From positions 379,157,315 to 379,221,314 of the forward strand of contig NC_057861.1 in the NCBI RefSeq assembly GCF_019393635.1: a stretch of DNA of 64,000 nucleotides. Direction: 5' to 3'. This document shows positions 1 through 9,938 of this stretch, in pieces. The translations under genes were made by a program, and so were the position numbers. Below the pieces are notes generated by a model. That model saw nothing but the letters and a program-made list of their open reading frames with translations. It ran no database searches and was not told where the DNA came from. Each line of letters begins with the position of its first letter. Within the stretch, counting starts at the first letter, position 1. This stretch comes from Dromiciops gliroides (Eukaryota > Chordata > Mammalia > Microbiotheria > Microbiotheriidae).

Positions 1-350
1 GATGCCAGACCTGACCGAAATAACAATGAAGCTATGAATCTTAACTCTCCAAGGAACTGACTTTATTGCTTAAATACCACTCTTCATCACATTAGAGTGA
101 GCTAATCTCTGGAGAAGCTCCCATGCTTGCATATGATTTATTTTGCTGGACATAATAATAGATGGGTATTTACCTTACTCAGTTTTCCCTCAAAGGTTTA
201 TGGGACTCTGCCTGGTTTTTGACATCTCCCGTTCTTTACTGTGAAGGATATAGTCTTTGACTTCTATTCACTCCGGTTCATGAGAAACTAGTTTCGTACT
301 CTATATATGGTGGGGGCTGTTTTCTTTAAGAGTAGTTAAACTCTTTGAAA
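1..350. other. Unassigned single-copy-like DNA
   Basis: No gene, repeat family or RNA was recognised in this AT-rich stretch. It contains only short chance frames. Confidence 0.4.
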
Positions 351-354
351 ATCC

Positions 355-1344
355 TTTCTACAATACTTTCATCCACTCTCCCTCCTCTTTCTAATTAACT
401 CTAGAATCTACCTTCCAAACTCATTCAATCAAAACTACTCTTTATATATAAAGTTATGAATGATTTCTTATTCACTGAACTCAATGATCTTTTCCCAATG
501 TTCATCTCATATTAGTGACTTCTTTGCAGTTTTTTTACTCTGTCAATCACCCTATTTTCCTTGATTTTTTTTTTCTTCTCTTCTCTCCGTTTTCAGGACA
601 CTACTCCCTCCTAGCTGGCTGCTCCTTCTTAGTCTCCTTTTGCTGGAATTTCATTCGGGTCATTTGTAATGATAATAATGCATGTCCCACAGGCCTCTGT
701 CCTGGGGTCTCTTCCCTTCTTCCTATATACTGTTTCAAATAGTGATTTTATTGGCTTGCATGGATTAAATTATGTTTGTGTAGACCCCTAACCTCCCTTC
801 TGACCTTCATTCTCACATATGCAACTGTCTATTAGACATTAGAATGTCCTGTAGACATCTTAAATTGAATGACTTATTCTATAACCCCAAATACTTTCTT
901 TCAAACTTCCATATTATTGTCGAGGGAACCACCATCCTTTAGGTCCAATAGGCTCACAACATAGGCATCATCCTTGATTTGTCATTATCTCTTGCTCCCA
1001 TAGCAAATGTGTTGCTAAGGATTATTGATTTTACCTTTGTAATATTTATCATACAATGCCCCACTCTCTCCTCTGGTACAGCTATCATTCTAGTAAGTAT
1101 GCTCATCATTATTACAGTATCCTGCTATTTGGTCCCCATGGCTCAAGTCTCTCCCTACTCTCCTCCATTTTCTACTCAGTCCATTGTGAAGCCTAAAATT
1201 CTAACTGATGTTTAAGATCAAATGAGTGGCCACTTTAAATTAGAAGCTTTAGCACCAGTACTTGGGCATTAAGCATTTATTAAAGTATATTATGGGTTAG
1301 CAAAGGGGGGGGGGGGAGACAGTAGACAGCCTTCATCCAGCTCT

Positions 1345-1375
<31 letters not shown>

Positions 1376-1800
1376 TGTCCCTGCCACCAACACCCCGTTC
1401 CTGAACAAAAAAGACCCAGATCCTTAGTCGCTACTCACAGAAGATACCTGTGAAACAGGAAGCAGGGCTGTCCTCACACACAGCTCCAAGCTAATTGGTA
1501 GGTAGCACTGATTGACACTACCCACAGGTGGCAGACATAACTTCCAGACACCAATCCTACCTTCCAAACCCCACAAAGGTCACCTCATGCTTTCTCCTCA
1601 GGGTGGAGCTTCCCTGCAATGTTTCTCAGCAGGGTGGTGGCACTCCAATTCTCACACCATCAAATAGATCTTTCTAAAGCATTGATCTAACCATCTCTAT
1701 CCTCTATGCAATAAAGTCCAGGGGCTTTCTATTACCTCTGAGGCCAAATATAAAGTTATTTGATATGTTAAGATTGTATTATGTTCTGATCTCCTTGACC
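355..1800 (+). mobile_element. LINE-2 fragment (3' half of ORF2 into 3' region), split by an LTR
   Basis: Sense-strand remnant of a LINE-2 reverse-transcriptase ORF. Readable pieces include a decayed counterpart of the PQGSVLGPLLFS motif near 690-720 and the downstream stretch around 980-1180. LINE-2 sequence resumes at 1661 with the part resembling 'gatctttctaaagca'. The element is interrupted at 1185-1656 by a solo LTR; removing it rejoins the LINE-2 text. Many stops are present and no protein is made. The family is an old autonomous non-LTR retrotransposon. The left limit is approximate. Confidence 0.75.
1185..1656 (-). mobile_element. Solo LTR (TGTAAYG-type family) inside LINE-2
   Basis: Antisense solo LTR of an endogenous retrovirus. 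It is flanked by the 4-bp duplication CCAT (1181-1184 and 1657-1660) and interrupts LINE-2. Its right end (minus-strand start) shares the '...ggtggc-cattccaat...aca' edge with the copies at 7059, 18792 and 62696. It contains a G run and a (GA)n stretch at about 1307-1370. No internal retroviral sequence remains. A 4-bp duplication fits class I (gamma-like) elements. It is older and more diverged than the 7059 copy. Confidence 0.75.
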
Positions 1801-1929
1801 ACTGCCCCACCCCCACCTTCTAGTCAGTATAGTCATCAAGTTTATAGGTAGCCAATATAAAGTAACAATAGAAGGAAGTTAGAATCCAGAAGGGAGCCAT
1901 AGAAGTCATGTATAGCGTTTCCCAAATGA

Positions 1930-2045
1930 GCATTTTTTTTTTCAACCAACAAGCATTTATTAATCATCTACTATGTGCCAAGTACTATGCTAAGCACTGG
2001 GGATTGAGATAACAAAGCAAGAAACAGACACTACCTTCAAGGAAC
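1930..2045 (-). mobile_element. LINE-2 3' end, antisense
   Basis: The sequence 'catttattaatcatctacta' followed by 'tgtgcca' and a 'ctaagcactgggg' stretch is the complement of the standard LINE-2 3' terminus. It is an old, short fragment with no coding capacity. Similar antisense LINE-2 ends recur near 20960, 24195 and 53600. Confidence 0.65.
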
Positions 2046-2047
2046 TA

Positions 2048-2195
2048 ATTCAACCATTATGGAGAGGAATTTGGAACTATGTCCAAAGGGCTATGGGACT
2101 GTGCATATGCTTTAACCCAGTAATACCATTACTAGGTCTGTATCCCATAGAAATGGTAAAAGGACCCACATGTACAAAAATATTTCATTAGTTCC
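2048..2195 (+). mobile_element. L1 3'-region fragment, sense
   Basis: Matches the end of marsupial L1 ORF2 and its 3' UTR (the 'actatgtccaaagggctat' and 'ctaggtctgtatccca' stretch). The same stretch recurs at about 40779-40850 in another L1. It abuts an antisense L1 at 2196, so the junction is an inversion or two separate events. Confidence 0.7.
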
Positions 2196-2718
2196 CTTGA
2201 TATAATTGGCCAGATAAATTGTTATTCTAGCTTTAAAATCATTTAGGTAGTCTGGTATGGCACTGAATAAGTAAAATAATTTAAGTAGAATTGTCACTTT
2301 TATCATATTAGCTTGGCCCATCCATGAGCAATTGATATTTTCCAGCTGTTTTTATTTGTGTGAAAAGTATTTTGTAATTATGTTCAGAGAGTTCCTGGGT
2401 TTTTCTTTAAATGGAATTTCTCTTTGTATCACTTGCTGCTGAGCTTTGTTCATGTATAGAAATGCTGAGAATCTATGTGGATTTATTTTATATCCTGTAA
2501 CTTTGCTAAAGTTATTAATTGTTTCAAGAATTTTTTAGTTGATTCTTTAGGATTCTCTAAGTATACCATCATCATTTGCAAAGAGAGAAATTTTTATTTC
2601 CCCGTGGCCTATTCTAACTTCTTTAATTCCTTTTTTCTCTTATTGCTATAGTTAACATTTCTAGTATAGTATTAAATAATAGAGGTGATAATAGACATCC
2701 CTGTTTCACCCTTAATCT
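2196..2718 (-). mobile_element. L1 ORF2 fragment, antisense (left part of split L1)
   Basis: Minus-strand L1 reverse-transcriptase ORF. The frame ending near 2112 reads MIKVTILLKLFYLFSAIPDY, which corresponds to the L1 ORF2 stretch after the RT catalytic core (ILPKFLYLFQNIPI in human L1). It continues at 8143 once the LTR insertion 2719-8138 is removed. The 3' third of ORF2 and the 3' UTR are missing on the left side. Confidence 0.8.
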
Positions 2719-3486
2719 TGTGAAAAAATAATGGGATTTGGCAGAAACTCTAAGGCCCACCTAGAGATTAATCTAAACTGATTGAATTAAGTGAGAGTGA
2801 TTTACTGCTGATTAGCCTATTTCAAGTTAGATTGTAATCACACCTGGCTAGCCCTTAAGAAGGTATTGTTCTTGGGGCGGAACCAAGATGGCGGAGGAGA
2901 GGCTGTGACTCCCACAAGCTCCAGATAAACCCGTCCATTCACGCTCAAATAACGCGGTAAAAATCAAAACCCAGAACAGCCTAATGCACATAAGAACAGA
3001 GTGAGACTGTTTCTCCGCAAAAAAGGGCAATTCTGATCACCTACTGATCAGGCTGAACAGCTCAGCGCGCGGTCCGGACCCAGCCAGGGACAGTGCCTCC
3101 AACACGTCAGAGTCTTCAGCAGCAGCAGCTTCTGAGGCTCCGACCACGGACTGGTGAGGGGGTTCGGCGGTAGGCCGGGGTGAAGTGGAGGCAGTATCTG
3201 CTGGAGTTGGGGCAAAGCGCCCTGGGTCTGAACCAGTGGGCTGAATCGAGTGGTAGTGGCCCAGTGGGGGAGGGGTAAAAGCACGCCAAGCTTCCGACCA
3301 TAGAGAATCAGAGTTCAATCAGACTTCTGTTTCCAGGTCAAAGAGAAAGCAGCTGTGATTACTCACAAGCCAGGCAGGCTGAGAAGAAGCCCAATCACCC
3401 CCTGGGCCACGCTGTAGCACGAACGGTGTGTCCGGGAAGCAGCACTACACTTTAAGGAGTAAAAAGCCAAGAAACAGTAAGCCAGG

Positions 3487-4479
3487 ATGAGTAGGCAGAG
3501 AAAGCAGAAGACCATTGAAAACTTCTTTGGGGAAAAGGTAGACCACAATACATCCTCAGAAGAAGAAGAAAATAATAGGGTCAAAGCTCCAACATCCAAA
3601 GCTTCCAAGAAAAATATGAACTGGTCTCAGGCCATGGAAGCTCTCAAAAGGGACTTTGAAGAGAAAGTAGGAGAGATAGAATGAAGATGTAGAGAAAGAG
3701 AGGAAGGAATGGAAAGAGAAGTGAGAGTAATGCAGGAGAGTCATGAGAAAAAAGTCAACAGTTTGAAAAGCCAAATGGAAAAGGAGATTAAAAAACTGTC
3801 TGATGAAAATAATTGCCTAAGAATTAGGATTGAACAAATGGAAACTAGTGAGCTTATGAGAAACCAAGACACAGTAAAGCAAATCCAATTGAATGAAAAA
3901 ATAGAGGGCAGTGTGAAATATCTCCTGGGAAAAACAGCTGACCTAGAAAATAAATCTAGGAGAGATAATTTGAAAATCATTGGACTACCTGAAAACCATG
4001 ACCAAAACAAGAGTTTAGACACCATCCTCCAAGAGATTGTGAGGGAAAATTGCCCTGATATTCTAGAAGTAGAAGCTAAAATAGAAATTGAAAGAATCCA
4101 CCGATCACCTCCTGAAAGAGATCCCAAAAGGAAAACCTCCAGGAATATTATAGCCAAATTCCAGAACTCCCAGGTCAAGGAGAAAATATTGCAAGCAGCT
4201 AGAAAAAAGGAATTTAAATACTGTGGAACTCCAATAAGGATAAAGCAAGATCTAGCAGCTTCTACATTAAAGGACCGGAGGGCATGGAATATGATATTCC
4301 AGAGGGCAAAGGAACTGGGACTACAGCCAAAAATCAAATACCCAGCAAAACTAAGCATCATCTTTCAGAGGCAAACATGGAACTTCAAGGAGAAAGAAGA
4401 CTTTCAGGCATTTGTTATGAAAAGACCTGAACTGAATAGAAAATTTGACCTTCAAATACAACACCCTGGAGAAGCATAA
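3487..4479 (+). pseudogene. L1 ORF1p (RNA-binding chaperone), one in-frame stop
   Basis: A 330-codon frame with a single TGA at 3682-3684 (codon 66); the frame stays the same and restarts at Met 75. ORF1p forms trimers that coat L1 RNA in the cytoplasm. Visible parts: a short N-terminal tail beginning MSRQRK, a Lys/Glu-rich coiled coil at about residues 50-150, an RRM-type domain from about residue 157 (NLKIIGLPEN), and a C-terminal domain (about 245-330) with NIIAKFQNSQVKEKIL and LAASTLKDRRAWN. The length is normal for mammalian ORF1p. The mostly intact frame suggests a fairly recent insertion. It is not a host gene. Confidence 0.85.
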
Positions 4480-4604
4480 AAAGATAAACAGGAAAAAGAC
4501 TTCATGAGGGATATTAAAAGATCAAACTGTTAACATTCCTATATGGGAAGATAATACAGAGGACACAGGTCTGAACTGAATATGAAGGGAAGTTATGTTT
4601 TGTT

Positions 4605-4699
4605 ATTTGTGGGGTGTCGTATGTATGGGGCCGGATTTGGGCTTGGGGCCTCCTGGGTCCAGGGCTGGTGCATTGTCCACTGTGCCACTTAACTAACCC
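4605..4699 (-). mobile_element. Partial tRNA-derived SINE, antisense
   Basis: The segment 'ggccggatttgggcttgggg' through 'ccactgtgccactt' is the 5' half of the WSINE-type repeat read from the other strand. It is truncated and lies just after ORF1 of the HAL1-like L1. It shares the diverged 'tatggggccgg' form with the copy at 5681, so both may belong to one subfamily. Confidence 0.65.
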
Positions 4700-4734
4700 A
4701 TAATGACATCCTTAAAATAGGGTTGAGGTGTAGA

Positions 4735-5370
4735 AGAAATAGACTGGGGGAGGGGGAAGGGGAGAGATGGTCTGGGGAGAGGTTGTTCATATGAAGGAAA
4801 CAAGAAAAAAGCTTATGGAGGGGAGGGGAAGAGGGGGAAGGAATTGGGGAATGATTGAACCTTAATATCATCAGAATTGACTCAAAGAAGGACTAACATA
4901 CATACTCAAGTGGGTATAGTAATATATTTTGCCCTGAGGGAGGGGAGGGAGATAAGGGGGGAGAGGGGAAGGAGGGAAGGGCAGATTGGAGGAGAGAGCA
5001 GTAAAAAGCAAAATACTTTCAAGGAAGGTGAAGACGTTCTGCATAACGGCACAAGTATGAAATATTGAATTGCTTGATTTCATAGGGAGGGTTGAGGAGA
5101 GAGGGAGGAAGAAAATTTGGAACATAGAATTAGCTCAAAGACCTTAAACTCATCAGAGTTGGCTCATGGAGGGAATAACATTCACACCCAGTTGGGAGGA
5201 GTAATCTATTTAACCTTACAGGAAAGTATGAGGGGAAGAGGATAAGGAAGGGAGGGTGGAAAAAAAGGGAGTGTAGAGTAGGGGAGGGGACAGTCAGAAG
5301 TAAAATACTTTTGAGGAGGAATAGTTTAAAAGAAGATGGAAAATAGAGTAAATATCATGGGAAGGGAATA
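4735..5370 (+). repeat. G/A-rich spacer with tandemly duplicated module
   Basis: Strongly purine-biased on the plus strand, with many runs of four or more G (for example near 4750, 4825, 4940, 4955, 5285). Two successive modules begin at about 4860 and 5140. Each reads roughly 'cttaa..catcagaattg..tca', then a 'gggaggagtaat'-like step, then a G-rich tract, giving a period of about 280 bp. One related module is present in the second HAL1-like element near 40230-40440. There is no coding potential. G-quadruplex formation in the RNA is possible but inferred. Confidence 0.7.
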
Positions 5371-5680
5371 GGATGGAGGGAAATAGTTATGATGACATTG
5401 CTGGGCTAATACGAAGAAAATTCTTTGTCAAGTTTAAGGTACATTATTTAGGGTATGATGAACAGGATACTATTAGAAAAACCTGGAAAGACCTACATGA
5501 ACTGAAGCAGAGTGAAATGCACTGTATACGAAATAACAGCAATAGTGTAAAATGATCTGCTGGGAAGCATGTGGTTATTTTCAGCAAGGCAATGGTCCAA
5601 TATAACCCTGAAGGACCATGAAAATGGCAACCCATCTACAGAGAAAGAAGTGATAGTATCTGAAATAGATGGAAACACAT

Positions 5681-5848
5681 TTTTTTTTCTTTTCTTTTTT
5701 TTTTTCTTTTTTGGTGAGGCAATTGGGGTTGGGTGGCTTGCCCGGGGTCATGTGGCTGGTGGGTGTTGGGTGTGTGGGGCCGGATTTGGGCTCGGGTGCT
5801 CCTGGTTCCAGGGCCGGTGCTCTGTCCGCTGCACCACCTAGCTGCCCC
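5681..5848 (-). mobile_element. WSINE-type SINE, antisense
   Basis: Full-length antisense copy with a poly(T) run on its left. It is flanked by the duplication 'tggaaacacatttttt' (from 5670 and from 5849). Head and tail are both present. It is inserted in the L1 3' region. Confidence 0.85.
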
Positions 5849-6543
5849 TGGAAACACATTTTTTTAAAAAAATGTTTTTTCTCTTTGACAATTCCACAGT
5901 CTGAAGTTTTGGGAGTTTTTTGACTGTTTTTTTTCTCACAACCTAGCTAATGCGGGAATGTTTTCCATGACTACTCATGTATAATTTATTTTGAAATGCT
6001 TGAGTTCTAGAGGGTGGGGTGGGAATAGAGGAGGAAGATAAGTTGGAACAATTGTTTTTTAAAAAATTGATGTTAAAATTTGTTTTTACATATATTTTGG
6101 AAAATAAAATTCTATTCTAAGAGTGAAAAAAAAAAAGAATGACAGTTTGAAAATAAGTGGAAGAGTGAGGGGGAAATCTGTTGGAGGAGAGGGGATGGAA
6201 TGGGGTCATTGGAGCAGGTAGAGGGGGTCAGCCTTTGTAAAAGGAGTAAGGCCACTTCATTTTATGAGACAGGGATGAAGGAGGAGAGAGTGGTAGAAGG
6301 CACCTTAGTGTTGGGAGATGAAGATGAGGGGAGAAGAAGGAGATCATAGTGAATGGCCTCGATTATTTCTGTAAATGATGAGGCAAGGTTCTCAGCTGAC
6401 GGAGTGGAAGGAGAGGAAGCCATGGGAGATCTGAGGAAGGATGAGAAGGTCTGGAACAGATGTGGTGAATAGGATAGTGAGTTGACAAAGGAGGTATCAT
6501 AGAATTGCCTCATAACAACGAGGGCCCAATCAAACAAATTTGT

Positions 6544-6802
6544 GGGGCAGCTAGGTGTCATGGTGGTTAGAGTACAGGGCCCAGAGTGAGGGAGACTCAT
6601 CTTTCTGAGTTCAAATCCAGCTTCACACATTGACTAGCTGGGTGACCCTGGAAAAGTCACTTAACCCTGTTTGCCTCAGTTTCCTCATACATAAAATGAA
6701 TTTAGAGAAGGAAATGGAAAAAGCCACCCCAGCATCTTTACCAAGAAAACCCAAAAGTGGGTTCAAGAAGAGTCAGACATGACTAAAATAACTCAACAAC
6801 AT
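6544..6802 (+). mobile_element. Longer tRNA-derived SINE (two-part type)
   Basis: Begins 'ggggcagctaggtgtcatgg' and has the usual CCTGG..AAGTCACTTAACCC core. It continues into a second part with 'gccaccccagcatctttacc' and 'agagtcagacatgact', typical of a longer marsupial SINE. Flanking duplication aaatttgt lies at 6536-6543 and 6803-6810. Confidence 0.8.
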
Positions 6803-7058
6803 AAATTTGTAACGGACCCAGTCAGAACAGTTACATTATTTTATCTACCTTCATTCAGCAGCACATGCGTAGGAGCAAAGATGACAAATGGTGGGAGTGA
6901 TCCAAGGCTGTGACTTGGCAGAGGACAAATGATGGTATCACAAAGGGGCTAAGGATTCAAGAAAGGAGGACAATATAGAATTTAATTGGCTCATTAAGGG
7001 GTCAAGATGGGCAAAAGGAGAAAGAATAACTAGTGCAGGGGAGACAGATGATAACTAC

Positions 7059-7428
7059 TGTAACGATTGGAATAACGCCACCTGCTGGAGACTTACTGTA
7101 GAAGAGTTCCGCCCATGAAGTGAAGGTCTTTGAGGGCAAGACCAGGAGTCTTTTCTTTGGCGTCAGGAAGTGACGCGGGCTAGTGGGAGGAGGAAGGAAG
7201 AGACTGGCGCTCAGTCTCGCTTTTTTTCCTGAGGACGCTGGCGGAGAAGGGAGCTAAAAATGTGCTCTCCCTTTAATAGATAGGAATCTAGGCCTTTCTC
7301 TCTCTCTTTACCAAATTCTTACTCTCCTTAATAAATGCTTAAGTCTAACTCTTGCTAAAGCTTATAATTTATTGGCAACCACTCATTAGATATTTTAGAC
7401 AGACTAGCTAGAATTTTAACCCTTAACA
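7059..7428 (+). mobile_element. Solo LTR (TGTAAYG-type family)
   Basis: A 370-bp LTR running TGTAACG...TTAACA with the 4-bp duplication CTAC (7055-7058, 7429-7432). 'AATAAATGCTT' near 7330 is the likely polyadenylation signal. It is closely similar to the LTR at 62696-63053 on the other strand. No interior is present, so it arose by LTR-LTR recombination. It was inserted into the L1-transduced flank or its source locus. Confidence 0.85.
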
Positions 7429-7629
7429 CTACCCATGTCATCCTTGAGCCAGATGTGCAAATTTAGATAACCCACATACAATGCCACCTATGTACATATT
7501 ATGCTAACAGTCAAAACATTGAGTTTTCCTATGTAGCAAACATAACTGCATGTGTATTCTTGTAGTGTTTTATAATAAACTATCATGAGCCACAAAAAAA
7601 AAAAAAATAAAGAAGGTATTGTTCTTGAG

Positions 7630-7777
7630 TGCAGGTAGGTGGTAAAGTGGATAAAGCATAGGCCCTGGATTCAGGAGGACCTGAGTTCAAAATCCAGCCT
7701 CAGACACTTGACACTTACTAGCTGTGTGACTCTGGGCAAGTCACTTAACCCTCATTGCCCAGAAAAAAAAAAAAAAG
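7630..7777 (+). mobile_element. WSINE-type SINE at the L1 integration point
   Basis: Sense copy with a head 'gcaggtaggtggtaaagtgg', core and poly(A). Its duplication (attgttctt-gag at 7618, attgttctcag at 7778) overlaps the L1's own 3' duplication, so the same TTGTTCTT site was used twice. Confidence 0.8.
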
Positions 7778-8902
7778 ATTGTTCTCAGAAGCTAAGGAAT
7801 TTGGACTCGACTCAAGACCACCTTCAAATCCAGTGAACCAATGGATTTGGATGATGCTAATCAATCAGCTTGAAGCATTGTGTAAGGACCACCTCTGTTC
7901 CAGACCTATAAAAAGCTTCCTCACTCAGTTTGAGGAGAGTTCCTGATTGAAGCAGGCTCCTTGCAGAGGACTTGAAGAAGAACCAGACCAGGCTGGAACT
8001 CTAGGCTAAATAGGCTTTTTCTTAACTTTCTGAACTCCATGTGAATACCTGGTATGCTTTAATAAATGCTTAATGCCCAAAGACTGGTACTAAAGCTTCT
8101 AATTTAAGGCAACCACACATAAGATTTTAGACATCACAATCTTATTGGGAATGTCTCTAATTTATTGCTATTACATATAATGTTTGATGGGTTTAGGTAG
8201 ATACTGCTTATTTTAAGGAAAGCTCCACCTATTATGCTCTCTAGTGTTTTTAATAGGAATGAGTTCTTTATTTTGTCAAAAGCTTTCTCTAACTCTATTG
8301 AATAATGATGTGATTTGGGTTACTTTTATCATTGATGTGGTTGATTATGTTGATAGTTTTCCTAATGTTGAACCAGACCTTCATTCAGGATAAAAATCCC
8401 ACTTGCTCATAGTGTATTATCCTGGAGATAAACTGCTATAATTTCCTTGCAAATATTTTATTTAAGATTTTTTGCATAGATATTCAATAGGGAAATTGGT
8501 CTATAATTTCTTTCTCCTTTGTGTCTTCTGCCTGGTTTAGGTGTCAACACCATATTTGTGTCGTAAAAAGAATTTGGTAGAAGATCTTCACCTGTTTTTC
8601 CAAATAATTTGTATACTATTAGAATGCATTGTTCTTTCAATGTTCAGTAGAATTCACTTGTAAACTGTCTGGCCCTAGAGATTTTTTCTTGGAGTTCATT
8701 GATGTCTTTTTCAATTTTTTTTCTAAGATGGGCTTATTTAATGATTTTATTTTCTCTTCTATTAATCTGGGCAGTTATTTATTTATTTATACATTTCATT
8801 TAGATTGTCAAATTTATTGGCATACAGTTGAGTAAAATAATTCCTAATTGTTGCTATAATTTCCACTTCATTAGTGGGAAATTCACCCCTTTCATTTAAA
8901 AA

Positions 8903-9061
8903 AAAATTTGTGTGTGTGTGTGGGGGCGGCAATGGAGGTTAAGTGACTTGCCCAGGGTCACACAGATAGTAAGTGTCAAGTGTCTAAAGCCAGATTTGAA
9001 CTTGGGTCCTCCTGAATCCAGGGCCAGTGCTGTATCCACTGTACCACCTAGCTCCCCCACC
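8903..9061 (-). mobile_element. WSINE-type SINE, antisense
   Basis: Antisense copy ending 'ctagctccccc', with a (GT)n run at its tail end (about 8910). It is inserted in the L1 ORF2. Confidence 0.85.
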
Positions 9062-9089
9062 CCCTTTCAGTTTTGATAGTGGTAATTTG

Positions 9090-9135
9090 GTATTATTATT
9101 ATTATTATTATATTTATTATCATCATCATTATGAT
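9090..9135 (+). repeat. (ATT)n / (ATC)n microsatellite
   Basis: Short trinucleotide run of ATT then ATC units between two antisense SINEs. It probably derives from a SINE tail. Confidence 0.7.
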
Positions 9136-9267
9136 TTTGCAGGGCAATGGGGGTTAAGTGACTTGCCCAGGGTCACACAGCTAGTAAGTGTCTGAGGCTG
9201 GATTTGAACTTGGGTACTCCTGAATCCAAGGCCAGTGCTCTATCCACTGCACCACCTAGCTGCCCCT
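9136..9267 (-). mobile_element. WSINE-type SINE, antisense
   Basis: Complete antisense copy 'agggcaatgggggttaagtg' to 'cacctagctgcccc', little diverged. It is the second SINE in the same L1 ORF2. Confidence 0.85.
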
Positions 9268-9938
9268 ATTTTTATTATTCTTAATCAAATTAACCAATGG
9301 TTTATCTATTTTATTGTGTTTTTTTTCATAAAAACAGCTGTTTAATTGATTAATTCTATAGTTTTCTTTTACTTTTATTAATTTATCTTTTGCTTTTCAG
9401 GATTTTTAACTTAGCATTTAATTGGGGTTTTTAATTTGTTCTTTTCCTAGCTTTTTTAGTTGCATGCCCAATTCATTGATCTCCTCTTTATTTTATTCAT
9501 GTAAGCATTTAGAGGTATAAAATTTCCCTAAGAAGTGCTTTGGCTGCATCCCATAATTTTTAGTATTTTGTCTCATTATTGTCATTCTCTTGGATAAAAT
9601 TGATTGTTTCTATGATTTGTTGTTTGACCTACTCATTCCATAGGAGGATTATTTAGTTTCTAATTAGTTTTCAGTCTACCTTTCCATGACTCTTTCTTAC
9701 ATGTAATTTTTATTGCATCATGATCTGAGAAGGATGCATTTACTATTTCTGCCTTTCCACATTTGGCTGTGAGGTTTTTGTGCCCTAAAATATGGTCAAT
9801 TTTGGTATGTGCCATGTATCCACTGAGAAAGTATATTCCTTTTTATCCCCATTCAAGTTTCTGCTGACATCTATCATACCTAACCTTTCTCAAATTCTAT
9901 TCACCTCTTAAATTCTTTCTTATTTATTTTGTGGATAG

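Larger units (their letters stand above)
2874..6136 (+). mobile_element. ORF1-only L1 (HAL1-like), near full length
   Basis: Starts with the L1 5' signature 'ggggcggaaccaagatggcg' directly after the duplication 'aagaaggtattgttctt' (2857-2873, repeated at 7610-7626). Order: 5' UTR (2874-3486), ORF1 (3487-4479), a G/A-rich spacer with a duplicated module (4735-5370), a short piece of L1 3' UTR (5440-5680), SINE insertions, then the L1 3' terminus and a short A-run at 6126-6136. No ORF2 endonuclease or reverse transcriptase is present, and the layout matches what is known of half-L1 elements. It would depend on L1 enzymes supplied in trans (inference). Confidence 0.75.
6137..7609 (+). mobile_element. 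3'-transduced flank carried by the L1 insertion
   Basis: Sequence downstream of the L1 A-run but still inside the L1's target-site duplication. It ends with AATAAA at 7574-7579 and a 14-base poly(A) at 7594-7607, which fits L1 RNA that read past its own weak end signal and used one downstream. About 6140-7056 belongs to an old interspersed repeat also seen near 24620-25400. A SINE (6544-6802) and a solo LTR (7059-7428) lie within it, each with its own duplication. Confidence 0.7.
2719..8138 (+). mobile_element. LTR with nested insertions, inside the antisense L1
   Basis: The outer LTR starts tgtgaaaaaataatgg and ends gacatcaca. It is bracketed by the 4-bp duplication ATCT (2715-2718, 8139-8142). 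LTR sequence proper is 2719-2873 and about 7778-8138, roughly 0.5 kb. The rest is a later L1 insertion with cargo and a SINE. The first 40 bases resemble the LTR at 28768. Its U3/R part carries 'aataaatgctt' near 8060. It is a non-coding endogenous-retrovirus fossil with no interior seen. Confidence 0.75.
8143..9938 (-). mobile_element. L1 ORF2 (endonuclease end and RT), antisense, right part of split L1
   Basis: Continues the L1 of 2196-2718 after the LTR insertion. Minus-strand translation near 9740 resembles the end of the endonuclease domain (GHKN...CGKAEIVN then FSDHDAIK), and the 8150-8640 part is RT ([20 protein letters not shown] near 8500). The first part of the endonuclease is missing where other DNA begins at 9939. 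Two SINEs are inserted. It has numerous stops and is inactive. Confidence 0.8.

Noticed and set aside
2043-2718. Twin-priming inversion of one L1
   Set aside because: Twin priming inverts the 5' part of an insert. Here the 3'-derived piece is the inverted one relative to the rest, so a later inversion or two insertions fit better.
3709-4479. 256-codon frame as a host coiled-coil protein gene
   Set aside because: It is L1 ORF1p with RRM and C-terminal domain in an element with L1 ends and target duplications.
6262-6630. 122-codon minus-strand frame
   Set aside because: It overlaps an ancient interspersed repeat and the head of a SINE. Coding appearance is by chance.
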